This document shows positions 1-8,686 of a stretch of DNA of 44,176 nucleotides, piece after piece. The stretch spans positions 1 to 44,176 of the forward strand of contig JAKKUQ010000012.1 of the NCBI GenBank assembly GCA_021890755.1, in the 5' to 3' direction. The first letter of the stretch is position 1, and the number at the start of each line of letters is the position of its first letter. The notes under the pieces were generated by a model that saw only the letters and a program-made list of their open reading frames with translations, did not search any database and was not told the DNA's origin. Both the position numbers and the translations under genes were made by a program. The stretch comes from Thermosediminibacteraceae bacterium. Lineage in GTDB: Bacteria; Bacillota; Thermosediminibacteria; Thermosediminibacterales; Thermosediminibacteraceae.

Positions 1-2
1 GT

Positions 3-335
3 GCATACCGTCAGGATGAATATTCTCTTATCCATCTTTTGCTTATGGCAAACGCCCTGAGCCTTGCGATTTTTCTATCCGGAGATGTAAGTTACAAATC
101 CGAAGCGTCTGCGTTTAATGCAGCGAAAATTGAAAGGCCTGCTTCCTCGGATAATCCTCCAGAATCTCAAGGTGCACCGGTTGAACAGACTCAAGAAAGG
201 GCCGTGGCTGTTGCCGGAAGCAGCATCGAATCGCCCGGCCGTGAAAAACCGGTGGAGCGGTTCCAAAAAGACAAAGTTATAGATCTTAAAAAAGTCCGGT
301 CAAAGCCGCTGGTGTGGCGCTTCCCTGCCAATTAG
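3..335 (+). CDS. Possible 3' end of a truncated gene, unrecognised
   Basis: This frame is open from the left edge to a TAG stop at 333-335, so it may be the tail of a gene beginning outside the window. The first part is hydrophobic (about residues 8-28, ...LLLMANALSLAIFLSG...). The rest is a Pro/Glu/Ser-rich, charged, low-complexity tail ending in basic residues. I recognise no family. A TTG at 39 could serve as an internal start, but it has no ribosome binding site. The neighbouring gene at 504 is broken, so this may also be decayed sequence. Confidence is low. Confidence 0.35.
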   Translation, partial: AYRQDEYSLIHLLLMANALSLAIFLSGDVSYKSEASAFNAAKIERPASSDNPPESQGAPVEQTQERAVAVAGSSIESPGREKPVERFQKDKVIDLKKVRSKPLVWRFPAN

Positions 336-393
336 GTCCGAGTGACTTTTTTTTATGTAACCGCGAGGTTGGTAATAAATAAAAAAGATATTA

Positions 394-402
394 TGATATA
401 AT
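394..402 (+). promoter_or_regulatory. Extended -10 promoter candidate for the AIM24-like pseudogene
   Basis: TGA-TATAAT at 394-402 forms an extended -10 element about 100 bp before the GTG at 504. No good -35 box lies 17 bp upstream. Confidence 0.4.
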
Positions 403-503
403 AGAAATAATATTCGAGCTCAAGTTAGAACCGCTATTTGAAGTTTAAATGGTATTACCGGTAGTAAGTCTGAAGGATTGTTGATGACTGGGGAGGAATT
501 TTT

Positions 504-1050
504 GTGAAATATGAAATCCGAGGAGAAACATTGCCGGTGGTTATCCTGACCATGGAAGAAGGGGAGAGCGTCTTTACACAATCCGGCGGTATGGCTTGGA
601 TGAGCGATGGTTTCGATAATCCCGCTTGCGCTTTCTGCAGGACAGTCCATCATATGCCAAAAGAAGGCTTTTTTATGTGCCGAGAGGACTGTAAAACTTG
701 AGGTTTTTTTCAGAAATAAACTGGGGGCTGGCCTTTTCGGCGAAGAAGGCTTTATTCTTGAAAAAGTGACAGGACCCGGGCTCTGTTTTATTGAAATGGA
801 CGGAGAAGTGGTGGAATATGACCTTGAACCGGGAGAAATATTTAAGGTTGACACCGGCCATGTAGCCATGTTCGAACCCACAGTGGATTTTGACATTGAG
901 ATGATAAAGGGATTTACAAACATTTTATTTGGTGGCGAAGGTTTATTTTTATCTACTCTAAGGGGACCTGGCAGGGTTTGGCTTCAGTCTATGCCTGTAC
1001 AAAACCTTGCCGGAAGGTTGATGCCATATCTACCTTCATCGTCTTCATAA
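504..1050 (+). pseudogene. AIM24 family protein, internally deleted and frameshifted
   Basis: Two adjacent frames together encode an AIM24/TIGR00266-type protein. The first starts at GTG 504 with a GGGGAGG ribosome binding site at 490-496 and gives 35 typical N-terminal residues ending ...GGMAWMSD. At about 606-612 the similarity moves to the +1 frame, which continues ...[15 protein letters not shown]... to the normal C-terminus ...[11 protein letters not shown]... ending at 1050. Remembered intact homologues have roughly 50-60 residues, a Gly-rich segment, between these blocks. The gene therefore appears to have lost about 150-170 bp and its frame. The first frame runs on as non-homologous residues to a stop at 699-701. 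AIM24 proteins are beta-rich proteins of uncertain function. This looks like a recent pseudogene, because both halves are well preserved; an assembly error is the alternative. Confidence 0.75.
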
Positions 1051-1077
1051 TGATCGAAAAAGGCAGCCAATTACAGA

Positions 1078-1110
1078 AGCCCTAACTTCTCAGGGCTCAT
1101 TCTTTTTTAT
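1078..1110 (+). terminator. Intrinsic terminator after the AIM24-like pseudogene
   Basis: AGCCCT (1078-1083) pairs with AGGGCT (1092-1097), followed by a T-rich tract (TTCTTTTTT). Confidence 0.75.
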
Positions 1111-1252
1111 TATCACATATTGGGCGCAGTCATTCTGCGTTATGGGTTCCTCCTAAGCAATTATACGACATTTTGTATATTAACCGAAATTTATGAACAA
1201 ACTTTACATAGCATAAAAAGTTCCATCGTCCGGTATTAAAGGAGGTAAACCC

Positions 1253-3166
1253 ATGGAGGAAACCATTCTGGAGAAATCAGAAGGACGTGTAAGCTACCAC
1301 GATTCGGTTGAGGAAATGTTAAAGCGAATTCGGGAAGACGGCCTTACGAATGTTTTCGACCGCTGGGCGGTGCAGGAAAAGGCAAGGTGTAAATTCTGCC
1401 TTCAGGGGTTGAGCTGTCAGCTTTGTTCTCAGGGGCCCTGCCGCATTAATGATAAGGTGGGAATGACCCGCGGTGTCTGCGGTATTGATGCCGATGCTAT
1501 GGCCATAAGGAAGTTTTTGCTTCAAAATGCCATGGGGGCCGCCACCTACGCCCATCATGCCTATCAGGCATACAAAACCCTCAAAGCTACCGGAGAGGGT
1601 AAAACGCCTTTTACCATCACTGATGTCGACAAGTTAAAGTGGATGTGTGAAAAGTTAGGCATAAACACCAATCAGGACGTAAACAGCATGGCTGTTGAAC
1701 TAGCCGATTTTTTACAGGCAGAGATGGAAAGAGAGGATGAAAACCCCAGCGTAATGGTAGAAGTTTTTGCCCCGAAAAAGAGGAAGGAAGTGTGGAGAAA
1801 GCTTGCTATTTACCCGACTGGGGTGATGAGCGAAATAAGGGACGCCGTTGCAAGCTGCCTTACCAACGTGGACGGCGATTACATTTCACTGGCAAAGAAA
1901 GCCTTAAGACTTGGACTTGCCACAATTTACACCGCCCAAATCGGCCTTGAAATGGCCCAAGATATATTATACGGGACCCCGAAACCCCACGAGGTCGATG
2001 TGGATCTCGGCATTATGGATCCGGAATACGTGAATATCGTATTCAACGGCCACCAGCCTTTCGTCGGTGTGGCAACCCTTTTAAAAGCCAGGACTCCGGA
2101 GGTCCAGGAAAAGGCAAAAGCCGCAGGTGCCAAAGGACTTAGAGTCGTTGGCTGTATTGAAACGGGGCAGGAACTTATACAGAGATTTAACACGGATGAC
2201 GTCTTTGTAGGATTGACCGGGAACTGGCTCGCCATAGAACCGCTTTTGGCCACCGGAACCGTCGATGTGTTTGCGATGGAAGAAAACTGCTCTCCTCCGG
2301 CTCTGGGAGCTTATGCAGACAAGTATCAGGTAACTCTCGTCAGTATAAACGATATAGTACGGCTTCCTGATTTGCATTACATTTTCGACTATAAGCCACC
2401 CGAGGCGAGCTTCATCGCCGACAAATTAATCGAGCTCGGTATAGAAAACTTCAAAAAAAGAAGGGGTAAAATAACGCCGAAAGTTCCGCCTATTAAAACG
2501 AAGGCGATTGCAGGTTTTTCCACAGAAGCTGTTCTGGAAGCACTTGGAAACAATCTGGATTCACTGGTGCGGGTCATAGCCGATGCAAAGATAAAGGGTA
2601 TTGCGGCACTGGCGAGCTGTTCCACTCTGAGAAATGGCCCGCAGGATTGGATGACGGTCAACTTAACGAAAGAACTAATCAAAAGGGATATCCTGGTAAT
2701 AAGCGCAGGATGCGGCAACCACGGCTTAGAAGTAGCAGGTCTTTGCAACATGGATGCAGTTGAGCTGGCCGGCGAAGGATTAAAAGAGGTGTGCAGAGCA
2801 CTTAACATTCCTCCGGTTCTGAGCTTCGGCACCTGTACCGATACCGGAAGAATATCGATGCTGGTGACCGCACTTGCCGACCACATGGACCTTGATATCC
2901 CAGACCTTCCCATTGCGATTACCGCTCCTCAGTGGATGGAGCAGAAAGCGACTATCGATGGTGTTTTTGCGCTGGCGTACGGTGCTCTTACCCACCTTTC
3001 CCCGGTGCCGTTTATAACGGGAGCCGAAAGGCTGGTGAAACTTCTTACGGAGGATTTGGAGGAACTTACCGGCGGTAAGGTAGCCCTTGGGGATGACCCG
3101 AAAGAAGCAGCCGACAAAATTGAAGCCCACATTTTAGAAAAGAGAAAAGCCCTGGGCTTGAAATAG
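1253..3166 (+). CDS. cooS: Ni-dependent carbon monoxide dehydrogenase catalytic subunit, divergent orphan type
   Basis: A 637-aa CooS-type anaerobic CO dehydrogenase catalysing CO + H2O = CO2 + 2H+ + 2e-. The start is ATG 1253 behind AAAGGAGG. The B-cluster cysteines C55, C58, C63 and C76 are present. All six expected C-cluster ligands can be assigned: H267 (NGHQP), C301, C346, C456, C487 and C528. The catalytic-type lysine is K565 (WMEQK). Three things are unusual. The D-cluster motif is C46-x2-C49 rather than C-x7-C. Compared with the Carboxydothermus enzyme as I remember it, the His-rich channel is altered (Y99, H102, Q105 and K108 at the four His positions). There are about 7 extra residues between C301 and C346. 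No cooC, cooF, acs or hydrogenase gene adjoins it, so its electron partner and in vivo role cannot be read from context. The family call is secure; a CO-oxidising role is inferred. Confidence 0.93.
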   Translation: MEETILEKSEGRVSYHDSVEEMLKRIREDGLTNVFDRWAVQEKARCKFCLQGLSCQLCSQGPCRINDKVGMTRGVCGIDADAMAIRKFLLQNAMGAATYAHHAYQAYKTLKATGEGKTPFTITDVDKLKWMCEKLGINTNQDVNSMAVELADFLQAEMEREDENPSVMVEVFAPKKRKEVWRKLAIYPTGVMSEIRDAVASCLTNVDGDYISLAKKALRLGLATIYTAQIGLEMAQDILYGTPKPHEVDVDLGIMDPEYVNIVFNGHQPFVGVATLLKARTPEVQEKAKAAGAKGLRVVGCIETGQELIQRFNTDDVFVGLTGNWLAIEPLLATGTVDVFAMEENCSPPALGAYADKYQVTLVSINDIVRLPDLHYIFDYKPPEASFIADKLIELGIENFKKRRGKITPKVPPIKTKAIAGFSTEAVLEALGNNLDSLVRVIADAKIKGIAALASCSTLRNGPQDWMTVNLTKELIKRDILVISAGCGNHGLEVAGLCNMDAVELAGEGLKEVCRALNIPPVLSFGTCTDTGRISMLVTALADHMDLDIPDLPIAITAPQWMEQKATIDGVFALAYGALTHLSPVPFITGAERLVKLLTEDLEELTGGKVALGDDPKEAADKIEAHILEKRKALGLK

Positions 3167-3194
3167 CATCGCAGGGCATTGTAGCGGCGGGAAG

Positions 3195-3223
3195 TTGACA
3201 GGGCGGCGGAGATTTGCTAAAAT
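3195..3223 (+). promoter_or_regulatory. Sigma-A promoter of the rplU operon
   Basis: TTGACA (3195-3200), a 17-bp spacer and TAAAAT (3218-3223), just downstream of cooS. It drives the ribosomal protein/obg operon. Confidence 0.85.
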
Positions 3224-3230
3224 AAACTAC

Positions 3231-3304
3231 GTGGTTTTGCGCCGGCCACCGCACGGGACGGGTTAAAAAAATTATTACCTAGATCCCGGCGAGAAGTAAG
3301 GGGG
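3231..3304 (+). ncRNA. Structured 5' leader of rplU, candidate L21 leader
   Basis: The roughly 80-nt leader between the promoter and the rplU ribosome binding site has a local hairpin, GTGG (3231-3234) with CCAC (3246-3249). A competing longer pairing is CGCCGG (3240-3245) with CCGGCG (3286-3291), close to the ribosome binding site. Firmicutes often carry an autoregulatory L21 leader here. I infer that from position and pairing potential, not from a consensus match. Confidence 0.5.
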
Positions 3305-3313
3305 ATGATAGGG

Positions 3314-3628
3314 ATGTATGCTATTATAGAGACCGGCGGAAAACAGTATAGGGTTTCTGAGGGCGATGTAATTCGCGTCGAGAAATTGAATGCTGCAGAA
3401 GGAGAGACGATCAAGCTCGATCGCGTACTGGCCGTGTCCGATGGAGAAAAATTGATGGTCGGACGGCCGGTGCTGGAAAACGCAAAAGTCACCGCGACTG
3501 TGCTAAAGCACGGAAAGGGCAAGAAAATCATTGTCTTCAAGTACAAGCCCAAAAAGAACTATCGCAGGAAGAAAGGTCACCGTCAGCCCTATACTGAGAT
3601 AAAGATTGAAAAAATCGAAGTGTCATGA
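3314..3628 (+). CDS. rplU: 50S ribosomal protein L21
   Basis: 104 aa from ATG 3314 ([14 protein letters not shown]), the canonical N-terminus of bacterial L21. An upstream in-frame ATG at 3305 is rejected because AAGGGGG (3298-3304) is spaced correctly only for 3314. L21 binds 23S rRNA in the large subunit. The gene opens the rplU-prp-rpmA cluster and overlaps prp by 4 nt (ATGA). The C-terminus is typically basic ([17 protein letters not shown]). Confidence 0.97.
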   Translation: MYAIIETGGKQYRVSEGDVIRVEKLNAAEGETIKLDRVLAVSDGEKLMVGRPVLENAKVTATVLKHGKGKKIIVFKYKPKKNYRRKKGHRQPYTEIKIEKIEVS

Positions 3629-3963
3629 TAAAAATAACCGTTATTCTGGATGCTGACGGAAGAGTGCGAGGACTTTTAATAAAAGGTCATGCGGGGTATG
3701 ACGAGTACGGCAGGGATATAGTTTGCGCGGCGGTTTCGGCTCTTACCGAAACCGCGGTGCTGGGAATCGAAGAAGTTGCGGGGATCAAGATTTCGCCCAT
3801 CAAGAAGGAAGGATATTTCTATTTAACTCTTCCTGAAGATGCGAGCGAGGAAAAGTTGTATAAAGCGGATGTCATTTTGGACACGATGGTTTTAGGCCTA
3901 AAAGATATTGCGCGAACTTATCCGGCACATGTAAAATTCGAGACCAGAAAAGGAGGTGTTTAG
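3625..3963 (+). CDS. prp: Ribosomal processing cysteine protease Prp
   Basis: 112 aa, the YsxB/Prp family found between rplU and rpmA in Firmicutes. The catalytic pair is visible as H22 (GHAGYDEYG) and C34 ([10 protein letters not shown]), the spacing known for the Staphylococcus enzyme. Prp removes the N-terminal extension of L27 before its assembly into the ribosome. The adjacent rpmA encodes just such an extension (MNLQLF before AHKKG), so enzyme and substrate are co-encoded. It overlaps rplU by 4 nt and ends 1 nt before rpmA begins. Confidence 0.95.
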   Translation: MIKITVILDADGRVRGLLIKGHAGYDEYGRDIVCAAVSALTETAVLGIEEVAGIKISPIKKEGYFYLTLPEDASEEKLYKADVILDTMVLGLKDIARTYPAHVKFETRKGGV

Positions 3964-3964
3964 T

Positions 3965-4249
3965 ATGAACCTTCAGCTTTTCGCTCACAAAAAGGGAGTA
4001 GGCAGCACCAGGAACGGCAGGGACAGCGAATCCAAGCGACTTGGAGTAAAGAGGTTTGACGGACAGTTCGTGAGTGCCGGAAGCATCCTAGTGCGCCAGA
4101 GGGGCACCAGGATCTATCCGGGGAAAAACGTGGGAATGGGAGTAGATTACACCCTCTTTGCCAAAATCGACGGCTATGTGAAGTTCGAGCAAAAAGGTAA
4201 GGATAAAAAAATAGTAAGCGTTTACCCCGAAATGCAGCTCCTCGGATAA
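3965..4249 (+). CDS. rpmA: 50S ribosomal protein L27 with a cleavable leader
   Basis: 94 aa from ATG 3965, with AGGAGG at 3951-3956. The protein begins [21 protein letters not shown]; the MNLQLF leader is the Prp cleavage site of Firmicute L27. Mature L27 reaches the peptidyl-transferase centre with its N-terminus, so cleavage is needed for function. An in-frame start at 3956 would overlap the ribosome binding site and is rejected. The stop codon lies in the loop of the following terminator. Confidence 0.97.
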   Translation: MNLQLFAHKKGVGSTRNGRDSESKRLGVKRFDGQFVSAGSILVRQRGTRIYPGKNVGMGVDYTLFAKIDGYVKFEQKGKDKKIVSVYPEMQLLG

Positions 4250-4266
4250 GCGAGGAGCTTTTTTAT
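4236..4266 (+). terminator. Intrinsic terminator overlapping the rpmA stop
   Basis: AGCTCCTCG (4236-4244) pairs with CGAGGAGC (4251-4258), followed by TTTTTTAT. The rpmA TAA at 4247-4249 is in the loop. Confidence 0.9.
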
Positions 4267-4306
4267 ACCGAGAAGGAAATTGCAAAACGGTGGAGAATAT
4301 TAAACG

Positions 4307-4945
4307 GTGTTAAAGACTAAGGAAGGGTATGGTAGCATTGTGAAACAAGAGTGGTCAATAGTTTTAGCTGCTGGAAGCCAGTTGGGCCTTTGCCTTTTGC
4401 TTTCGGGAATTCTGTTGGCAAAGGGATATGACATCAAGCTTAGCATTATTTCGATTTTAATTCTGTTTTTTATGGTTGTTTTTATATTCAAATTCTACAG
4501 GGGATATTTGGCCAAAAAACATTGGGAAACCCTTTTTTACTGTTGGAGGCTTCAGCGGCACGATTTCAACAACCACTTGCAGATTTTATATACCATGCTT
4601 CAAATGGGCAAAGTTGATAAAGCATTGGAGTATATAAACACGGTAAAGCGGCAAAACGATTTATTTTCCACCGTAAGCAGTTTAGAAAATCCGCAAATGA
4701 TTAGTGAATTGATAGATATTATCTTCCTTTTAAAAAAGGAAGGGTTTAATATATTCATAGATATTCCCGAGGATTTTGATCCAAAAGAAGTTAAATGGAA
4801 GGACATAAGGTTCTTTAAAAAGAAAGTAAGGGATATTATAAAGAAATTCGAGGGCGTAACAAACGAGAAAAATTTGCAAATTATATTTCCAGGAACTTTA
4901 AACAGCGAAGGTTCTTCCAAAGGTTTTGATGTTGATATTATTTAG
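4307..4945 (+). CDS. Membrane-anchored Spo0B-like phosphotransferase domain protein
   Basis: 212 aa from GTG 4307, with a weak GGTGGAG upstream; GTG 4340 is an alternative start. Two hydrophobic segments (about 17-38 and 43-63) are followed by a Spo0B/sensor-kinase helical hairpin with R84-H85-D86 in RHDFNNHLQ. H85 is the expected phospho-accepting histidine. It lies between rpmA and obgE, exactly where Bacillus spo0B sits. Bacillus Spo0B is soluble, whereas this one has two predicted membrane helices. The C-terminal part (about 130-212) is lysine-rich and lacks recognisable N/G1/G2 ATP-binding boxes, so autokinase activity is unlikely. A role as a phosphorelay intermediate toward Spo0A is inferred from position and motif. 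No sporulation kinase or response regulator is nearby. Confidence 0.7.
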   Translation: MLKTKEGYGSIVKQEWSIVLAAGSQLGLCLLLSGILLAKGYDIKLSIISILILFFMVVFIFKFYRGYLAKKHWETLFYCWRLQRHDFNNHLQILYTMLQMGKVDKALEYINTVKRQNDLFSTVSSLENPQMISELIDIIFLLKKEGFNIFIDIPEDFDPKEVKWKDIRFFKKKVRDIIKKFEGVTNEKNLQIIFPGTLNSEGSSKGFDVDII

Positions 4946-4972
4946 CTTTAATGGGAATGCTTAAAAAGGTGA

Positions 4973-6247
<1,275 letters not shown>

Positions 6248-6289
6248 AAAAACTTACGCAAATGGCGAAATCATGGGAGGGGAGAAATT

Positions 6290-6904
6290 TTGGGAAAGAA
6301 AAAGAGGGTAGGAATAATGGGGGGGACATTTGACCCCATTCATTTTGGACACCTGGTCACAGCAGAGGAGGCCAGGATTAACTTTCAATTGGACAAGGTT
6401 GTTTTTGTGCCTACGGGGAACCCCCCACATAAAAAGGATTATAAAGTCACCGATGCCGAGCACAGATATCTTATGACAGCTCTTGCAACAAACAGCAACC
6501 CTTATTTTGAAGTTTCCAGGGTTGAGATAGAAAGGGAGGGGTATTCTTATACGGTGGATACTCTTCGGCAGTTAATTGAATTTTACGGTCCGGATACTTC
6601 TTTATTTTTTATTTCGGGTGCCGACGCAGTGCTTGATATATTAACATGGAAAAATATAAAAGATGTACTTGATATTTGCACCTTTATAGCTGCAACGAGG
6701 CCCGGTTACCCGGTAGCCCAACTTAAAAGTAAGCTTGCGGAGATAAAAAAGCTTTACGGGAAAGACGTTTATCTTCTTGAAGTTACTGCGATGGCTATAT
6801 CTTCTACGGAGATAAGAAAGAGAATAAGGGAAGGACGCTCAATTAAGTACCTAATTCCCGAGAGCGTAGAAGCGTATATATTAAAGAATGGACTTTATAG
6901 GTGA
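6290..6904 (+). CDS. nadD: Nicotinate-nucleotide adenylyltransferase
   Basis: 204 aa from TTG 6290 behind GGGAGGGGAG. It carries the nucleotidyltransferase signature GGTFDPIHFGH near the N-terminus and ISSTEIRKRI near the C-terminus. NadD adenylates nicotinate mononucleotide to deamido-NAD in NAD biosynthesis. It lies in the conserved Firmicute order obg-nadD-yqeK and overlaps the next reading frame by a few bases, which suggests coupled translation. Confidence 0.95.
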   Translation: MGKKKRVGIMGGTFDPIHFGHLVTAEEARINFQLDKVVFVPTGNPPHKKDYKVTDAEHRYLMTALATNSNPYFEVSRVEIEREGYSYTVDTLRQLIEFYGPDTSLFFISGADAVLDILTWKNIKDVLDICTFIAATRPGYPVAQLKSKLAEIKKLYGKDVYLLEVTAMAISSTEIRKRIREGRSIKYLIPESVEAYILKNGLYR

Positions 6905-6909
6905 TTTGT

Positions 6910-7509
6910 GTGATTTCTAAGAAGTTTATACTGGAAGACTTGAAAAAAAACTTGACAGAAGAAAGGTTTCTTCACACTCTTGGGGTAATGGAGACGGCGG
7001 TGACCCTTGCCCAAAGGTACGGAGTAGATGAAGAAAAAGCAGAGCTTGCTGCAATGGTCCATGACTGTGCTAAAGACATACCGGTAGCAGAGCAGTTGAA
7101 TTTGGTCCGGGAGTTTGGTATACTTTTAGATGAAATTTCAAGGCTAGAAAAAGCCCTAATACACGCTCCGCTTGGCGCGGTGTTGGCAAGAAAAAGATAC
7201 GGGATAGAGGATCCGGGTATACTGAGGGCAGTCTGCGTACACACTACTGGAGACGAAAATATGACCACTCTAGATAAGGTGGTTTTTCTTGCTGATTATA
7301 TAGAACCCGGGAGGAATTTTCCAGGGGTTGAGAAGCTACGCAAAGTTGCTCTTGAGGATCTAGATGAGGCCGTAATCATGGCGTGCAATTCTACCATCAA
7401 GTATGTATTAGAACAAGGGAAATTGCTACATCCGAGGATGGTTCAGGCAAGGAATTCTCTTCTCCTGGAGAAGCTCAAGAGGGGAGAGGTAAATGGGAAA
7501 AGTAATTAA
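6910..7509 (+). CDS. yqeK: HD-domain hydrolase YqeK (symmetrical Ap4A hydrolase family)
   Basis: 199 aa if started at GTG 6910, which has AGGTGAT at 6899-6905; an in-frame GTG at 6901 without a ribosome binding site would add 3 residues. HD-domain metal ligands are visible: H in RFLHTLGV, HD in MVHDCAKD, later histidines in IHAPLGA and VCVHTTG, and D in FLADYIEPGR. YqeK proteins hydrolyse diadenosine tetraphosphate to two ADP; that activity comes from family knowledge. The gene sits between nadD and the LCP gene and overlaps the latter by 17 nt, so the operon is tightly coupled. Confidence 0.92.
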   Translation: MISKKFILEDLKKNLTEERFLHTLGVMETAVTLAQRYGVDEEKAELAAMVHDCAKDIPVAEQLNLVREFGILLDEISRLEKALIHAPLGAVLARKRYGIEDPGILRAVCVHTTGDENMTTLDKVVFLADYIEPGRNFPGVEKLRKVALEDLDEAVIMACNSTIKYVLEQGKLLHPRMVQARNSLLLEKLKRGEVNGKSN

Positions 7510-8671
7510 ATATATAGTTTTCGCCATTCTTTTTGTTGCGCTAGCGGTTGGCAGCGGTTTTTATTTTACATTGTACAGTTTGAATAAAGGTGAAAATATT
7601 TCCCTGGAGGCAGATCCCTCTGCTGATAAAAATTTAACTAAAAAACTAAATATTCTGGTGTTGGGTCTAGACGCCGGGACTATTGGAGTTGACGAAGAGC
7701 ACAATCACTATAGGTCTGATACAATGATGGTTGTCAGCATAGATCCTGCTGAGAAAAAGATTAATGTCCTTTCGATTCCCAGGGATACAAGGGTTAGAAT
7801 CCCGGGTGTAGGTTATCAGAAAATAAACGCGGCAATGGCTTATGGAGGTCCGGAACTCGCGGTCAAGACCGTGAAGGATCTTTTGGGAGTTCCCATTCAC
7901 CATTATGTGGCTATTAATTACAGCGGCTTTCGCAAAATTGTCGATGCCATTGGCGGAGTGGAGATAAATGTAGAAAGGAGAATGAAGTACGTCGATCCTG
8001 CTGGCGGCCTTTATATAGACCTTGAACCTGGCCTTCAGGTGCTGGATGGCGAAAAAGCCGAACAGTTTGTACGTTTTAGGCAGTATCCGGATGGTGACCT
8101 GGGAAGGATAAAAGCTCAGCAAAAGTTTGTACAGGCTGCTTTGAAATCGCTCCTTAAGCCTTCTACGCTTTTGAGGCTTCCGCAGATAGTAAAAGCGGTT
8201 CAGGAAACTGTAAGGACCGATATGGAAACTGGAGATATAATGAAACTTGCAAATCTCGTAAGGCAAATAGATCAAGACAGCGTAAAAATGTATATCCTAC
8301 CGGGAGAGGGTAGGTATATTAGCGGAATAAGCTATTTTATACCGTATGAGTCAGAGATGGAAAAGACCGTAAAAGAAGTATTCTTTGGTGAAAATGCAAA
8401 TATAAAGGTAGCGGTGTTGAACGGCAGCGGTTACGCAGGCATTGCTAAAAAGGTAGCTGAAAAGCTGGAGGAGATGGGATTTACCGTCGTTAGAGTGGCC
8501 AATGCCGACAGTTTCGATTATGATACAACTACAATCATATATCCCAGTGAAAAGCGGGAGGATGCCGAAAAGATAGCAAAAGTTTTCGCAAACGCCCGGA
8601 TGAAAGAAGAAAAAATGGAGGGTGAAGGCCTCACCACAATTATTGTGGGTAAGGATGTCCAAAGAGATTGA
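7493..8671 (+). CDS. LCP (LytR-CpsA-Psr) family cell-wall polymer ligase
   Basis: 392 aa. A short cytoplasmic start and one membrane helix (about 6-27) are followed by the LCP catalytic domain (about 50-215). That domain has conserved Asp/Arg residues in RSDTMMVVSIDP, SIPRDTRVRIPG, INAAMAYGG and the FVRFRQ...GDLGRIKAQQ block. A LytR_C domain (about 298-390) begins VAVLNGSGYAGIA. LCP enzymes transfer undecaprenyl-linked glycopolymers such as teichoic acids or capsule to peptidoglycan outside the membrane. The gene lies between yqeK and rsfS, the usual Clostridia arrangement, and begins inside the yqeK 3' end (ATG 7493). The polymer attached cannot be told from sequence. Confidence 0.93.
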   Translation: MGKVIKYIVFAILFVALAVGSGFYFTLYSLNKGENISLEADPSADKNLTKKLNILVLGLDAGTIGVDEEHNHYRSDTMMVVSIDPAEKKINVLSIPRDTRVRIPGVGYQKINAAMAYGGPELAVKTVKDLLGVPIHHYVAINYSGFRKIVDAIGGVEINVERRMKYVDPAGGLYIDLEPGLQVLDGEKAEQFVRFRQYPDGDLGRIKAQQKFVQAALKSLLKPSTLLRLPQIVKAVQETVRTDMETGDIMKLANLVRQIDQDSVKMYILPGEGRYISGISYFIPYESEMEKTVKEVFFGENANIKVAVLNGSGYAGIAKKVAEKLEEMGFTVVRVANADSFDYDTTTIIYPSEKREDAEKIAKVFANARMKEEKMEGEGLTTIIVGKDVQRD

Positions 8672-8686
8672 TGGAGGGGGAATTTA

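Noticed and set aside
607-1050. The second AIM24 frame as a separate intact gene
   Set aside because: It has no ribosome binding site, and the family N-terminus lies in the adjacent frame, so it is the 3' part of one broken gene.
1162-1179. TATAC-N8-GTATA inverted repeat before cooS as a regulator site
   Set aside because: It is short and AT-rich and matches no operator I know. Such a repeat is likely by chance in this region.
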